Below, piece after piece: positions 1 through 9,893 of a stretch of 64,000 bases of DNA (position 1 is the stretch's first letter; the number at the start of each line of letters is the position of its first letter). This DNA is from Gautieria morchelliformis. Lineage: Eukaryota; Basidiomycota; Agaricomycetes; Gomphales; Gomphaceae. The DNA is taken from assembly GCA_015179125.1 (NCBI GenBank), contig WHVA01000363.1, forward strand, positions 54,827 to 118,826, given 5' to 3'. Both the position numbers and the translations under genes were made by a program. A model generated the notes under the pieces. It was not told the origin of the DNA. It did not search any database and was given only the letters and a program-made list of their open reading frames with translations.

Positions 1-2
1 AC

Positions 3-1562
3 TATGCCTCTCTTCACTATGTCTTGCTCTTTCCCAGGGGAGAGTTGGGGTGGCAACCTGGTATTCGCTATCGCCAATTACCAGACGGGCGTGAGCGAAG
101 TGGGCGTGTCACCCAAATTCAGTTCCATTCCTATCGTCTCTTCCAGAGAACAGAAGAACCTACAACACTCCTGCGCACTGGCAAATTATTCCAGCAGTAC
201 ATTGTAGACTCTTGGGCCGCTGCAGAGCAAAGCAGGCTGTGGTGGATCAGGACAAATCAACACACTCTCCGTGCTGAGATGTATAACCAGATGATGGATG
301 CCTTTCATCGCAATGACAATGACAGAGATCCAAACAACTTCGGCGCAAGATCCATTCTGCCTGCCACATTTCAGGGGGGGACACGGGACATGCAGCAAAA
401 CCTGCAGAACTCTCTGGCCATTTCAAGGAAGCATGGTGTGGCTGATCTCTTTATTACCATGACTGCCAATCCCAACTGGCAGGAGGTATTGGATGCATTG
501 TTGCCCGGACAAACTCCTCAGGACAGGCCTGACCTGGTGTCGCGGGTGTTCCAGCTCAAAAAGAAATACCTCATTGACTTGATCGTCAAGGAAAAGATTT
601 TTGGGGAAACCGTCGCTCGCGTCCACACCATTGAATTCCAGAAAAGGGGACTCCCACACATGCATATTCTTATCTGGTTTGAAAGAGATTCCAAGATCAG
701 ACATCCACATGAGGTGGATTCAATGATTTCGGCAGAGTTCCCTGATCCAGAGACTCATCCTGTCCTCTACTGGTTGGTCTGTGAGCTGATGACACATGGT
801 CCCTGTGGACAAATGAAACCAAACGCACCCTGCATGGAAAATGGCAAGTGCAAGAAAGGCTTCCCAAAGCCATTCTGTGAGGAAACCAGTCTGAATGAGG
901 ATGGATATCCAAAATATCGTCGTCGCAATGATGGAAGGCTGCACAATGTCAGAGGTGACATGCTGGACAACAGATGGGTTGTGCCATACTCTGCTCTGCT
1001 CTTGCTCAAATTCTGGTGTCACATCAACCCTGAACTCACCATCAATGTGAGGTGTATCAAGTATATCCACAAGTATCTCTACAAGGGCCATGATCGGACC
1101 ACCATGGAGTTTGGTTGCACCCAGGATGAAATTAAGCAGTACCTGGACGCTCGCTATGTCAGTGCTCATGAGGCCTGTTGGAGGTTGCTGGAGCGGGAAA
1201 TCCACACCCAGGTGCCTGCAGTCATGGCACTCCCAGTCCATGAAAAGGACCATCACACAATCATCTTTGATCCCAACCAGGATGTGGACAACATCCTGGA
1301 AAGGGCTGAGGCAAAAAAGACACCGCTCATGGCTTACTTTGAGGCCAATGATATCTACCCTGAAGCACGTGATCTGCTCTATGTGGAGTTTCCTGAGCAT
1401 TTTACCTGGCACTCACAGGAAAAGGTATGGACACCACGCCAAGGAGGTTATAGCATCGGTCGCCTTCACTTTGCAAACCCTAGATCAGGAGAGAGATTTT
1501 TTGTGCGCACTCTCCTCACAGTGGTCAAGGGGGCTAGATCCTTTGAGGAGCTTAGGTCGGTG
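3..1562 (+). pseudogene. Helitron Rep (HUH) domain, open at the left edge and 3' truncated
   Basis: Part of the Rep/helicase protein of a Helitron rolling-circle transposon. The frame is open to the left edge of the window, so the N-terminus lies outside. The reading LLFPRGELGWQ near the start is the usual opening of the Helitron-like N domain. The HUH endonuclease motif PHMHILIW is at 654-677, with both metal-binding His visible. The paired-tyrosine region KYIHKYLYKG follows near 1059-1088 and would supply the nicking tyrosines. The Cys-rich stretch between them (GPCGQ, APCMENGKCKKGFPK) is typical of the family. The protein reads without a stop to the Copia-1 LTR at 1563, where the linker, helicase part and 3' terminus are lost. 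No continuation is found on the far side of Copia-1, so the locus was also rearranged there. Family assignment is firm; the copy is dead. Confidence 0.9.
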
Positions 1563-2060
1563 TGTAGAGGACAGGAATTATAGGCAGTAGGTATGGACTT
1601 GTTATTCAAAAGAATAGACTAGAAATCAATTCACTCTCTCAGTGAATTTAGTGGTCACTATAAATATATTATACACTACCTAGAAATCAATTCACTACAG
1701 AGGATTTCTAGGTCAATAAATGCAAAGACTACTAGACTAATTTACTTGCCTCTCTCAGTGAATTTAGTGGTCACTGAGAGAGGGGGAAATGTGTTCCACT
1801 GCGCATGTACTACTACCCGGCCCTTTAGCGCCCAAGAGCTCGCGCGTCGAAGTCATTTCAGACTCCGCTGGGTGCAGCCGCTTGTGAAAGTAGGAATAAC
1901 AAGATGAAATAGAGAGATAAGGAATGAGTGGAAAATTTCGAAAATAACCAGAGAAATGGATGCATAATACAAGAACAATGTGAGAAGAAATTGGAAGGCC
2001 ACACAACAAATTGGATATATTATGCTTGATTTTGGTGCAGGAGCATAAATGCACCCAACA
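1563..2060 (-). repeat. Copia-1 3' LTR
   Basis: 498 bp. On the minus strand it starts TGTTGGGTGC and ends CCTCTACA. It matches 6314-6808 and 36807-37304 over its full length. It contains a perfect 13-bp stem hairpin at 1749-1783 (CCTCTCTCAGTGA, 9-nt loop) and a half copy of the same motif near 1635. Confidence 0.92.
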
Positions 2061-2071
2061 CGCCCCCTCAA
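2061..2071 (-). promoter_or_regulatory. Copia-1 polypurine tract
   Basis: On the minus strand the bases just before the 3' LTR read TTGAGGGGGCG, the purine-rich primer site for plus-strand synthesis in Copia elements. The same tract precedes the Copia-2 LTR at 24909. Confidence 0.8.
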
Positions 2072-2073
2072 GC

Positions 2074-5000
2074 TTAATATATTCCGATTTGCTCGTTGAG
2101 AATCTTCACTCTAGGACTGGGAAGTCCTTTAGTGAGGATATCTGCCAACATTTGTTCGGTTGGCAAATAAACGAGCTTGGCTTGTTGATTTTTGATTATA
2201 TCTCGAAGGAAATATAATCGGATGTCGAAATGCTTGGTTCTCGTGTGTTGTTGGGTGCCATACGTGATGGCAATGGCTGATTGATTGTCTGAATAAACTT
2301 GGATGGGTCTGTTCAGTGGTTGGAATATTTCAGAAATAAAATGGCGCATCCAAAGAGCCTCTTTGCCCGCATGGGTCAGGGCGACGAATTCGGCCTCAGT
2401 TGATGAGAGGGCTACTATTGACTGTTTCTGGCAACTCCATGAAACAGTGCCTCCATCAATCTGAAATAAGTATGCCGAATACGAACGCCTATGACTCTGT
2501 GAACCCCAATCCGCATCTGAATACCCCATCAAGCCGTCTTGATTTCTTCCAAGTGTGAGCCTGTAATGCTTCGTGCCTTTCAAATATTTGAAGACACGTT
2601 TGACTGCATTCCAGTGTGTGCCACCTGGATTTTCAAGGAATTGCGAGAGTAATGACACCGCAAATGCAATGTCAGGTCGAGTGGCTACAGCCGCCCACAT
2701 CAGTGATCCTATAGCTTGCCTGTATGGAAACTTCGACATGGCTTTCTTGCCTCTCTCTGTAGAAGGACATTGGTCTTTAGATAATTTTACGGCTGGATCA
2801 AGAGGCGTAGCATAAGTCTTTGCATCTTCGAGATTAAATTTTTTGATGATCTTCTCGATGTATGCAGGTTGTGAAATTGCAATGGTCTTCTTCTGCCAGT
2901 CTCTTTCGATTTTAAGATTCAATAGCCAATGAATCTCGCCTAGATCTTTCATACTGAAGACCTGAGCAAGATCTCGTTTGACTTCGTCCAGGACTGATTG
3001 ATTCTCAGCTGTGATGGTAAGGTCGTCCACAGCTGTTGCAATGATCACATGCCCCTTTCCGCCACGTCTATAAAATACAGCCCCGTCTGTGGCTGACGTA
3101 GTGAATCCTAACTTGTGGAATTCACCACTTAGACGTTTGTACCATTCTCTTCCAGATTGCTTGAGGCCGTAGAGTGCTTTCTTCAAAAGTAGCACTTCGC
3201 CTTTGTCTCCTGACTCATATCCATACGGCTGCTTCATGTAAATAGGTTCGGGCAACGTAGCATTGAGGTATGCATAGTCCACGTCCATTTGATGGATAGG
3301 CCAGTCATTCCTAGCAGCAATGGCGCATATGATCCGTAGGGAGGATAACCGGGCAACAGGTGAGTATGTCTCATCATAGTCGATTCCAAACTTCTGTGTG
3401 AAGCCTTGGGCGACCATTCTCGATTTAGGTACTATTGGTTTCCCTTCTGGATTACGCTTCCAAATGTAGACCCATTTATTACCGACAATATTGGCTCCAG
3501 GAGGTGGTTTGGCTCGTTCCCACACTCCCTTGTCGATTAGGGCCTCATACTCTTTGTCCATTGATTTCTTCCATATAGGATTATTCAGAGCTTCGTCTGC
3601 ATTGCTAGGTTCAATTTGACTCAAATCCGGCGCCTTGTTATTGTTTTGACCGTCGGTTAGAAACGCACTGATGGCACACTCATAGCTACTGATGCCATCA
3701 ATCTCGGAGGATAATTCTTGGTCGAATAAAACTTCTTTATGGTCCTCAACGTCCTCGTAAGCTAGCGTAGTCATATGTGCGCCAGCTTGTCTCTGGGTTT
3801 GAGATCTTGTTACGGGACCTGATGGGGCCGGCTGCATTTGTTGTTGACGGATCCTTTCGCTTCTCCTTATCGGTTCAGCTTCTCTAGGTCTGTCATCAAC
3901 TCCCTGAATAGGTTGCAGCTTTTCAAGATATTCCTCTGGTGCACTTTCATCAATTTCTTCGATCTTTGCCTCTTCGCTGACTAAGCGACCGGACACAGGC
4001 ACTGATGCCGGAATGGCCTTCTTCTCCTCTTTAGACGTAGGTAGCTTGGATTCTTCAATAGAAATGATTGGGACCTTTCCCTTCTTCATCTCTGAATCAA
4101 ACACAACGTTCCGTTCGACAGAAACTTTGTGCGAGTCAGGCCAATAAACATAATGACCATGGCTCTGCGCAGAAATTCCTATCCACCGAGCTCTCTTGGC
4201 ACGAGCTGCCAATTTATCTCCCTGAGTGATTTTAACATAAATTTCAGTTCCCCACGCGTGAATGTCTTTGAGATTCGGTTTTTCATGGTGAATCATCTCG
4301 TAGGGCGTTTTATCTGGTAGAGCTCTTGTATGCGTCCTATTCCTAAGATAATTGGCATGCTGTATCGCATAGCCCCATAATGTCTTAGGAAGGCCTGATT
4401 CTAGCAGCATGGCACGAGTTCTCTCAGTGAGAGTTCGGTTCAGGCGTTCCGCAACACCATTGGACTCTGGTGTGTCGTGTACCGTCAACTGATGCTTCGT
4501 GCCTTGTTTGGCTAGATGCTGTTCGAATTCAGAGCTCATATACTCGCCCCCTCGATCAGAAACAAGTGCCTTGATGTGCACATTTCTCTGTCGAAGCATT
4601 AAAGCCTCGTAGAGCTTGTACTTTGAGAATGCTTCTGATTTGTTCGCCATGAGATAGATCACCGATTCTCTTGAGTAGTCATCGATAAAGGAGACATAAT
4701 ATGACTTCTTATCGATCGTGAGGTGTCTTGCAGGTCCCCAGACATCAGAATAAATTCTGTCACCGAATTTTGATGTTCGGTCTCTGGGTTCTCGAGGAAG
4801 AGGTTTGCGCGCAATCTTGGCCTGAATACACGCATCACAGACAATTCTATCGCCTGTGGAGCTCAGTTCAATGCCCAATATCATGCCATGATTTAATAGA
4901 TGTTGTAGGGACTTCTGCGAGATGTGCCCCATCTTTTGATGAATTTCCATGGCAGATAAACACATATGGGCTTGAGCACTTGGTGACTGGAGGTCTAGTC

Positions 5001-5163
5001 GATATAAGCCATTGACTTTCGGTGCTTGCATCAATACTTTTCCAGCAGCATTAGATATTGTGCATTTCTGGCCACCGAGTCGAATGTCGTAGCCAGCATC
5101 ATCGCACCGACCGATCGAGACGAGGGTAGCAGCAATTTTGGGTGCATAGTATGTATCTTGCAA
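2074..5163 (-). CDS. Copia-1 pol: integrase, reverse transcriptase, RNase H
   Basis: 1029 codons without a stop from the first Met; the frame is open some 50 nt further upstream. Domains in order: pre-integrase zinc region (HQKMGH...CDAC), integrase catalytic core (D at IYSDVWGP, D at VSDRGGEY, E at ESNGVAERLNR), a proline-rich hinge with RSQTQR, the Copia RT (KSRMVAQGF, HQMDVDYAYLN, LKKALYGLKQSGREWY, TAVDDLTI) and RNase H (YSDADWGS, SSTEAEFVAL, KHFDIRLYFLRD). The RT box is AVDD rather than YVDD; both catalytic Asp are present. The C-terminus LADILTKGLPSPRVKILNE is the normal end of the family. The product would be the replication and integration enzymes working in a virus-like particle. Upstream protease and gag are frameshifted, so the element is probably not autonomous now. 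Confidence 0.9.
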   Translation of the reverse strand: MQDTYYAPKIAATLVSIGRCDDAGYDIRLGGQKCTISNAAGKVLMQAPKVNGLYRLDLQSPSAQAHMCLSAMEIHQKMGHISQKSLQHLLNHGMILGIELSSTGDRIVCDACIQAKIARKPLPREPRDRTSKFGDRIYSDVWGPARHLTIDKKSYYVSFIDDYSRESVIYLMANKSEAFSKYKLYEALMLRQRNVHIKALVSDRGGEYMSSEFEQHLAKQGTKHQLTVHDTPESNGVAERLNRTLTERTRAMLLESGLPKTLWGYAIQHANYLRNRTHTRALPDKTPYEMIHHEKPNLKDIHAWGTEIYVKITQGDKLAARAKRARWIGISAQSHGHYVYWPDSHKVSVERNVVFDSEMKKGKVPIISIEESKLPTSKEEKKAIPASVPVSGRLVSEEAKIEEIDESAPEEYLEKLQPIQGVDDRPREAEPIRRSERIRQQQMQPAPSGPVTRSQTQRQAGAHMTTLAYEDVEDHKEVLFDQELSSEIDGISSYECAISAFLTDGQNNNKAPDLSQIEPSNADEALNNPIWKKSMDKEYEALIDKGVWERAKPPPGANIVGNKWVYIWKRNPEGKPIVPKSRMVAQGFTQKFGIDYDETYSPVARLSSLRIICAIAARNDWPIHQMDVDYAYLNATLPEPIYMKQPYGYESGDKGEVLLLKKALYGLKQSGREWYKRLSGEFHKLGFTTSATDGAVFYRRGGKGHVIIATAVDDLTITAENQSVLDEVKRDLAQVFSMKDLGEIHWLLNLKIERDWQKKTIAISQPAYIEKIIKKFNLEDAKTYATPLDPAVKLSKDQCPSTERGKKAMSKFPYRQAIGSLMWAAVATRPDIAFAVSLLSQFLENPGGTHWNAVKRVFKYLKGTKHYRLTLGRNQDGLMGYSDADWGSQSHRRSYSAYLFQIDGGTVSWSCQKQSIVALSSTEAEFVALTHAGKEALWMRHFISEIFQPLNRPIQVYSDNQSAIAITYGTQQHTRTKHFDIRLYFLRDIIKNQQAKLVYLPTEQMLADILTKGLPSPRVKILNEQIGIY

Positions 5164-5345
5164 CGTGACTTCTACTGTTTTATCTCCAACCTTATTGGAT
5201 AATACGAGCAGTCCTGACCGAAGGCATCAAAGTACCTTTGTTGGCTGCTCGGATAGTCCTCGGCTGTGAGAATTGACAGTAGTTCCTCAATAAATTTTTG
5301 TGAGGAGTCATATGCGATGTCGTTCCGGTGTCGAGTATAACTATA
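5164..5345 (-). pseudogene. Copia-1 protease, frameshifted
   Basis: On the minus strand the reading VIVILDTGTTSHMTPH, with the DTG active site near 5326-5334, is a Copia aspartic protease start. About 100 nt further on the frame changes, and the rest of the protease (LSNKVGDKTVEVTLQDT) runs into the pol frame. One frameshift therefore separates the active site from pol. Confidence 0.75.
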
Positions 5346-5449
5346 ACTCCTGAGGATGTGCTCAAATTGAAATTAGAGCACTCGTCGAAATTGGTGAAGG
5401 CAAGATGCCCATCACCACTTTCCTCAGAAGAGACTCTTCTTCGGCAACA

Positions 5450-6308
5450 TTCGCTTTTGCTTTACCCTTCTTCTTCTTCTTGCTTTGGCTTTCTTCTTCT
5501 GACGTGGTCCTTGACCTTCTTTACCACCTCCTTTAGCCCAGCAATTTTCGATAGAATGTCCAGGCTTTTTGCAGTTGGTGCATACATGCGCCTTCTGCCC
5601 TTCTGGTCCTTCTTAGTAGATGAACCAATAAACACCTGCTCTTCTTGCGGGAGTGTTTTCTTCCTGTCATACTGAGCCTTTAGTACCCTAATAATATTAT
5701 CAGGGACCAATGGCATCCCGCATTCTTCAAGCGAAGTGTAAGGGCGTTCATGACTGCCTCATAGGATGGTGGAAGTGACGCAAGGATGATGTCCATAATT
5801 CTTCTTCGAAACTCTGGCTCCCATCTCATTAAGACGAGCATATAGGTCTTGGGCCTTGTCCAATGATCTCTCAAGTCTCCATCCTCAGGACATCTCATAC
5901 TGCGGAGTTGTCGCTGCAGGCTGGTGAGGACCATCTTGGGCTTTTTGGTCATCTCATTGACCAGTGCATCCCAAGTCTCTTTTGCTGTCTTCTGCTTCTG
6001 TAGCATCAGGGCTAATGACTCTGACACTGAGACGATAATTTGGGTCTTGGCTTGTCCTTCTCTAGCAAGGTATCTCTCCAGCTTCTCCTCAGCCTTATCC
6101 ATCTGAGTTTCCTCAGCTTCTGTGAGAATATGGCCTGGGGGCATAACTGGGGATCAGGAGGTCGAGTGACTCTCCCTTCTACATGCTTGAGTAGATTTTT
6201 GGACTCGAAATAGCTGATGAGAGTGGCTCGCCACAATGGCCAATTACTTCCATCAGTAGCAAGCTTCTCAACACCCAATAGCTTCTCAGAAGTGTCTCCG
6301 GGGCCCAT
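5450..6308 (-). pseudogene. Copia-1 gag, frameshifted
   Basis: Starts MGPGDTSEKLLGVEKL at 6308, with the start codon inside the primer binding site. The text NWPLWRATLISYFESKN is the usual Copia gag N-terminal region (UBN2-like). The frame shifts near 6140 (to MDKAEEKLERYLAREG...WDALVNEM) and again near 5700. A CX2CX4HX4C zinc knuckle (CTNCKKPGHSIENC) is readable at about 5540-5582 in a third frame, so the nucleocapsid part is present but not joined. Confidence 0.85.
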
Positions 6309-6313
6309 AACCC
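6301..6313 (-). promoter_or_regulatory. Copia-1 primer binding site (half initiator tRNA-Met type)
   Basis: Directly after the 5' LTR the minus strand reads GGGTTATGGGCCC. Its complement, GGGCCCATAACCC, matches the anticodon stem-loop of fungal initiator tRNA-Met (GGGCTCATAACCC) with one change. Drosophila copia is known to prime from a 5' half of this tRNA. The gag ATG lies inside the site. Confidence 0.8.
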
Positions 6314-6808
6314 TGTAGAGGACAGGAATTATAGGCAGTAGGTATGGACTTGTTGTTCAAAAGAATAGACTAGAAATAATTCACTCTCTCAGTGAATTTA
6401 GTTGTCACTATAAATATATTATACACTACCTAGAAATTAATTCACTACAGAGGATTTCTAGGTCAATAAATTGAAAGAATGCTAGACTAATTTACTTGCC
6501 TCTCTCAGTGAATTTAGTTGTCACTGAGAGAGGGGGAAACTGTTTCACTGCGCATGTACTACTACCCGGCCCTTTAGCGCCCAAGAGCTCGCGCGTCGAA
6601 GTCATTTCAGACTCCGCTGGGTGCAGCCGCTTGTGAAAGTAGGAATAACAAAATGAAATAGAGAGACAGGAGTGAGTGGAAAATTTCGAAAATAACCAGA
6701 GAAATGGATGCATGATACAAGAACAAAATGAGAAGAAATTGAGAAACCACACAACAAATTGGATATATTATGCTTGATTTTGGTGCAGGAGCATCAATGC
6801 ACCCAACA
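6314..6808 (-). repeat. Copia-1 5' LTR
   Basis: 495 bp, the partner of 1563-2060. The same hairpin is at 6499-6533. The right flank begins CGTAACTATTGC and shows no target duplication with the left flank. Confidence 0.92.
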
Positions 6809-6869
6809 CGTAACTATTGCAGCGTGTTTGTGCAAAGAAATTGGAAATAGATACCCAATCACCTTCCCT

Positions 6870-6934
6870 GGTTTGCACAGCCTTACACAGCCTTTCACAG
6901 CCTTGCACTGCCCTGCACAGCCCTACACAGCCAC
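6870..6934 (+). repeat. Short tandem array of a CACAGCCYTA-like unit
   Basis: About six imperfect 10-bp units (CACAGCCTTA, CACAGCCTTT, CACAGCCCTA). The stretch 6809-7500 around it holds no ORF I can assign. Confidence 0.7.
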
Positions 6935-7589
6935 TATGACATCAAGGGGCCTATTTGGTGTCATAGCGTTGCGTTTGGAGGATCCTTCATCCAATAGGCT
7001 TTATCAAACCTGCACCCTAGTTTTGGCTTTGTACATCTTTGTGTGGATTTGTACGCAGCCATGCACAGCCATGGTTGCTATGATGCAAGTCATGTGCCAG
7101 CTGGGTTTGAATTGCACAGGCTTGTGTAAGCGGTAGAGGACACATTCAGACTCAGTGGCTGAGTTTGAGTGAGCCAAGGTACTGGAGTTGTAGGTGCTTG
7201 AGTGCCTGCAACTCCGAGTTTACGGTTCATGGGAAGCTCCGGTCGGATTTTGAAACTGAGCGGCTGTGGCAGAGTTGTGGACATGCGTGGGTTCATAACT
7301 CTGCCTGACAGAATAAGGAGTTTTTGAGCCAGGGAAGCCAAGTTAAATGGCGAAAAAATAAGAGGAAATTCAAGGAATATTTGAATAGAGTTCTCCCAAC
7401 AATAGCCACGTGTATTAGCTACTATCAGCTGGGAAAACAGGGTTTTAAAGCGATTTTAATCCTTTTTTCGCGAGGCTTTTCATTAGCAACGGTTCCCACA
7501 CACACCCGCACCGGCACCTGCGTCCGCCGCCGCCCGCTTCCCCACCACCCCATCCTCCTACACTAGCTCACCCACCTCCGCCCCCACGT

Positions 7590-7615
7590 CCTTCGCATTG
7601 CCGCCCAACCCGTCC

Positions 7616-7646
<31 letters not shown>

Positions 7647-7800
7647 CGCACCCGCACCTGCACCCGCACCCGCACCTGCACCCGCATCTGCACCCGTACT
7701 TGCACCCGCACCCGTACCTGCACCCGCACCCACACCCACACCTGCACCCACACCCGCACCCACACCTACACCTGCACCCGCACCCACACCCGCACCCACC
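7590..7800 (+). repeat. Hexamer minisatellite (CACCCG/CACCTG)
   Basis: About 35 tandem hexamers, mostly CACCCG and CACCTG with CACCCA and TACCTG variants. The flanks at 7520-7590 and 7796-7860 are themselves an imperfect direct repeat (GCCGCCCGCTYCCCCACCAC). Translations give only HP-, VR- or GA-type repeats in all open frames, so I do not call a protein. Confidence 0.9.
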
Positions 7801-7910
7801 GCCGCCCGCTCCCCCACCACCCCGTCCTCCTACACCAGCTCGCCCACTCCAGCACCTCCGCGCCCCTCACCCCACCGCATACGCGTGCGCCCCCACGGTT
7901 TCCGAGCTCA

Positions 7911-8077
7911 AGAACATGTCAGGATCGGCGAAGTTGCCTTATGGTGCATTGGCACTCGGTGCAGAAGGGATCAAAGATGCTATTACGAACTTTGATGACG
8001 CATATGTTCCACATTATATGATCCCTCAGATTTTCCGGGCTTATGCTACACAGGAGGAAATCCGACATCGAGAATGA
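7911..8077 (+). other. Possible exon remnant of unknown gene
   Basis: After the minisatellite one frame reads MSGSAKLPYGALALGAEGIK to IFRAYATQEEIRHRE and then stops. The composition is like normal protein, unlike the repeat upstream. I do not recognise it. The stretch 8080-8640 shows nothing further. Confidence 0.2.
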
Positions 8078-8649
8078 ATGCCTACCGTCAGATCTCACTG
8101 ATCCAACGTCAGAAGAAGCTAAGCCCTTCCTCTCCAATCCTACGACACCCTCTGCTGGAGATTCTCCTGTAGTGGGTTCTCACCATTAGTACAAAGTAGC
8201 ACACAAAATTAAAACCTGCATTGAACTACATACAGTAAGCTAAGCTTGCCCTCAACACCCAAAATGCAAAATAGAAAATGCTTGTTTTATTTGGATTTTT
8301 TAGTTCTATGCCCTAGCTATGGTCCACATAGCTTCAGATATGAAATTTCAAGCGAATCGGAGTGATATCAAGCAAGATATCGTTGTTCGAAGTTTGCGCG
8401 CTAAAACGGAAGCAAATCCAACGCGTGCCTTAGGTACTGCAAACGGGTGTAAGCCACACATCTTACACTTTTTTGAACTTCCAGCAACTGTTTGCCTAGC
8501 AAACAGTTGAAGAGTGGTTCCTGCAGCATCTTAGACAAGATCTCTGTGCTGATAATTAGAAAATCGTCAGAAAATGAATGTAGTACAGCATACTGCATTC
8601 GGCTGTGCCTGCGACCTGCTCATTTGAAGGAAGCAATCAAGTAGTTCAT

Positions 8650-9335
8650 GCAACAAAACCCTGGTGCAGCCTAGTGATACCATGGCTGATGCTACCTTAG
8701 GCTCAGAGCCAAGGAAGTAGAAGACAGTGAAGTCATAGACCCCGCTGCACCCGTCCTGGCACCAGGGGACGTAGACACCTTCGACCACATGTCACCAAGC
8801 GTGGACGAAGCAGACGAACAGGATGGGGACAAGTCACGATCCCCATCCTGCTCTTCCCCGCCTCTTGACAAGGGCAAAGGTCGAGCCAAATCACCTTGAA
8901 GCAACAAGGAAGGCTCGGCATCTGACTGGATGTTGTGACAAGTAAAGAACTGCGACATAGCCCCTCAGCCAAAAGATCAGATAACTGCTGCTCCTCCAAA
9001 GGAACAACGTCAAAAATGATGAGCACCTGACAACAGCCAGGACTCAGAATACTCGAGCTCGAGTCAAAAGAGCTCAAAGACAAACACCGCTGATGAAACA
9101 ATGGTAGCAGTGCGGCTGAATAACCAGCTGCACGAAGCAACTCAGTGAATTGGACACACTGATGTGAGGAACGAGCAGATAGGCCGTGAGCTGGAAAACA
9201 TGGCAGATGGAATTGCTGGCATAGTCATGACGGCACACAGACTGGCAAAGTCACTTGTGGATCTATGGGCCTTGCTGACCGAGTCCCACATGGACGTGTG
9301 CCAGAGCAATACAGAGATTGCTGGCGTAAGAGCAA
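8650..9335 (+). pseudogene. Gypsy-2-type gag relic, 5' part, forward
   Basis: The frame-broken reading SEYSSSSQKSSK near 9044 and the Pro/Asp-rich text before it follow the start of Gypsy-2 gag (39840-40480: SEYSSSRCKSSRAHAIDH) in the same order. RELENMADGIAGI then parallels SQLDNAASALMEIGKEL. It carries many indels. The match ends near 9335, where the next part of gag appears on the other strand. Confidence 0.6.
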
Positions 9336-9590
9336 CACTACAGGCTCTCGTTCCTGCTGTTCCTTCAGCAGCTGGGTCGCCTGCGCATGATTCACCGCCT
9401 CTTCAGCGTGCTGCTTGTGCAGCTCCAGGGCACATGTATGGCGATGGGCGGCTTGCGCCTCTTTCCATTGCCAGTGTTCCACCTCAAGCTCCAGGCTCGC
9501 GGCCGTGTCTTTGGAGTCAATCTCTGAGGCCACCTGCTCGCAGATCGCCTGTTGGATGGTTTTTCCATCCTTCCTGGGGTCGTGTACCAC
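9336..9590 (-). pseudogene. Gypsy-2-type gag relic, next part, inverted
   Basis: On the minus strand the text IQQAICEQVASEIDSKDTAA, then LELEVEHWQWKEAQAA and HAEEAVNHAQATQLLKEQQ, matches Gypsy-2 gag 40660-40880 (IQQIIREYVTSEPDSE, LELEVAHWQRKETPAA, NAEEAVAQSHTAQLPNEQL). It continues the forward relic at 8650-9335 but in reverse orientation, so an inversion lies inside the gag relic. Confidence 0.65.
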
Positions 9591-9594
9591 TTGG

Positions 9595-9893
9595 TGTTAG
9601 CAACTTTGGGGTTATGGCAGGGAAGGTTCGGTAGAGTTCTTAGAAAGCTAGAATCAAATATACTCTCTCAGTGAATTTATTGTCACTGTTATATTAATAC
9701 AATACCTAGAATCAAATATACTACATGATTTTCAGTCAACATGTTATGAAAATATAAGGAATACTACTCGCCTCTCTCAGTGAATTTATTGTCACTGAGA
9801 GAGGAGCACTATCCTGTCTCAGGAGGCATATACATGCACCGGCCCTTTAGCGCTCAGGAGCTCGTCATAACATATCTTCAGAGACTCCAGCGG
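9595..9893 (-). repeat. Copia-2 LTR fragment
   Basis: The reverse complement of the 3' part of the LTR at 24909-25393, including the LTR end (GTTGCTAACA on the minus strand) and the hairpin at 9771-9804. It is cut at about 9893, inside the part that reads CTTTAGCGCTCAGGAGCTCG. It supplies the last codons and the stop of the gene to its right. Confidence 0.8.

Larger units (their letters stand above)
1563..6808 (-). mobile_element. Copia-1, near-complete Ty1/Copia retrotransposon
   Basis: An LTR retrotransposon on the minus strand: 5' LTR at 6314-6808, PBS, gag, protease, integrase, RT, RNase H, PPT, 3' LTR at 1563-2060. The order protease-integrase-RT-RNase H is that of Copia. The two LTRs are about 95% alike by eye. 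gag and the protease junction carry frameshifts, but the 1029-codon pol ORF is open, so decay is recent. The five bases outside the two ends (CGGTG on the left, CGTAA on the right) do not form a target duplication. Either the element recombined with another copy or a flank was rearranged after insertion. A solo LTR of the same family lies at 36807-37304. Confidence 0.92.

Noticed and set aside
24-1583. HUH protein as a viral or plasmid Rep
   Set aside because: The long Cys-rich insert, the LLFPRGELGW opening and the paired tyrosines fit Helitron Rep, not the short single-tyrosine Rep of small circular DNA viruses.
6301-6313. A tRNA-Met gene fragment
   Set aside because: Only the anticodon stem-loop complement is present, directly after an LTR. 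It is a primer binding site, not a tRNA gene.
1558-6813. Target site duplication for Copia-1
   Set aside because: Flanks read CGGTG and CGTAA; only two bases agree, and the Helitron does not resume on the right.
7590-7800. CRISPR-like or telomeric array
   Set aside because: There are no spacers between units and the hexamer is not a fungal telomere repeat. It is an ordinary minisatellite.
7598-8077. 159-codon ORF rich in His-Pro, as a protein gene
   Set aside because: It is the translation of a CACCCG/CACCTG minisatellite. All open frames of the array give simple repeats (HP, VR, GA), and only the last ~55 codons look like protein; these are listed separately at low confidence.
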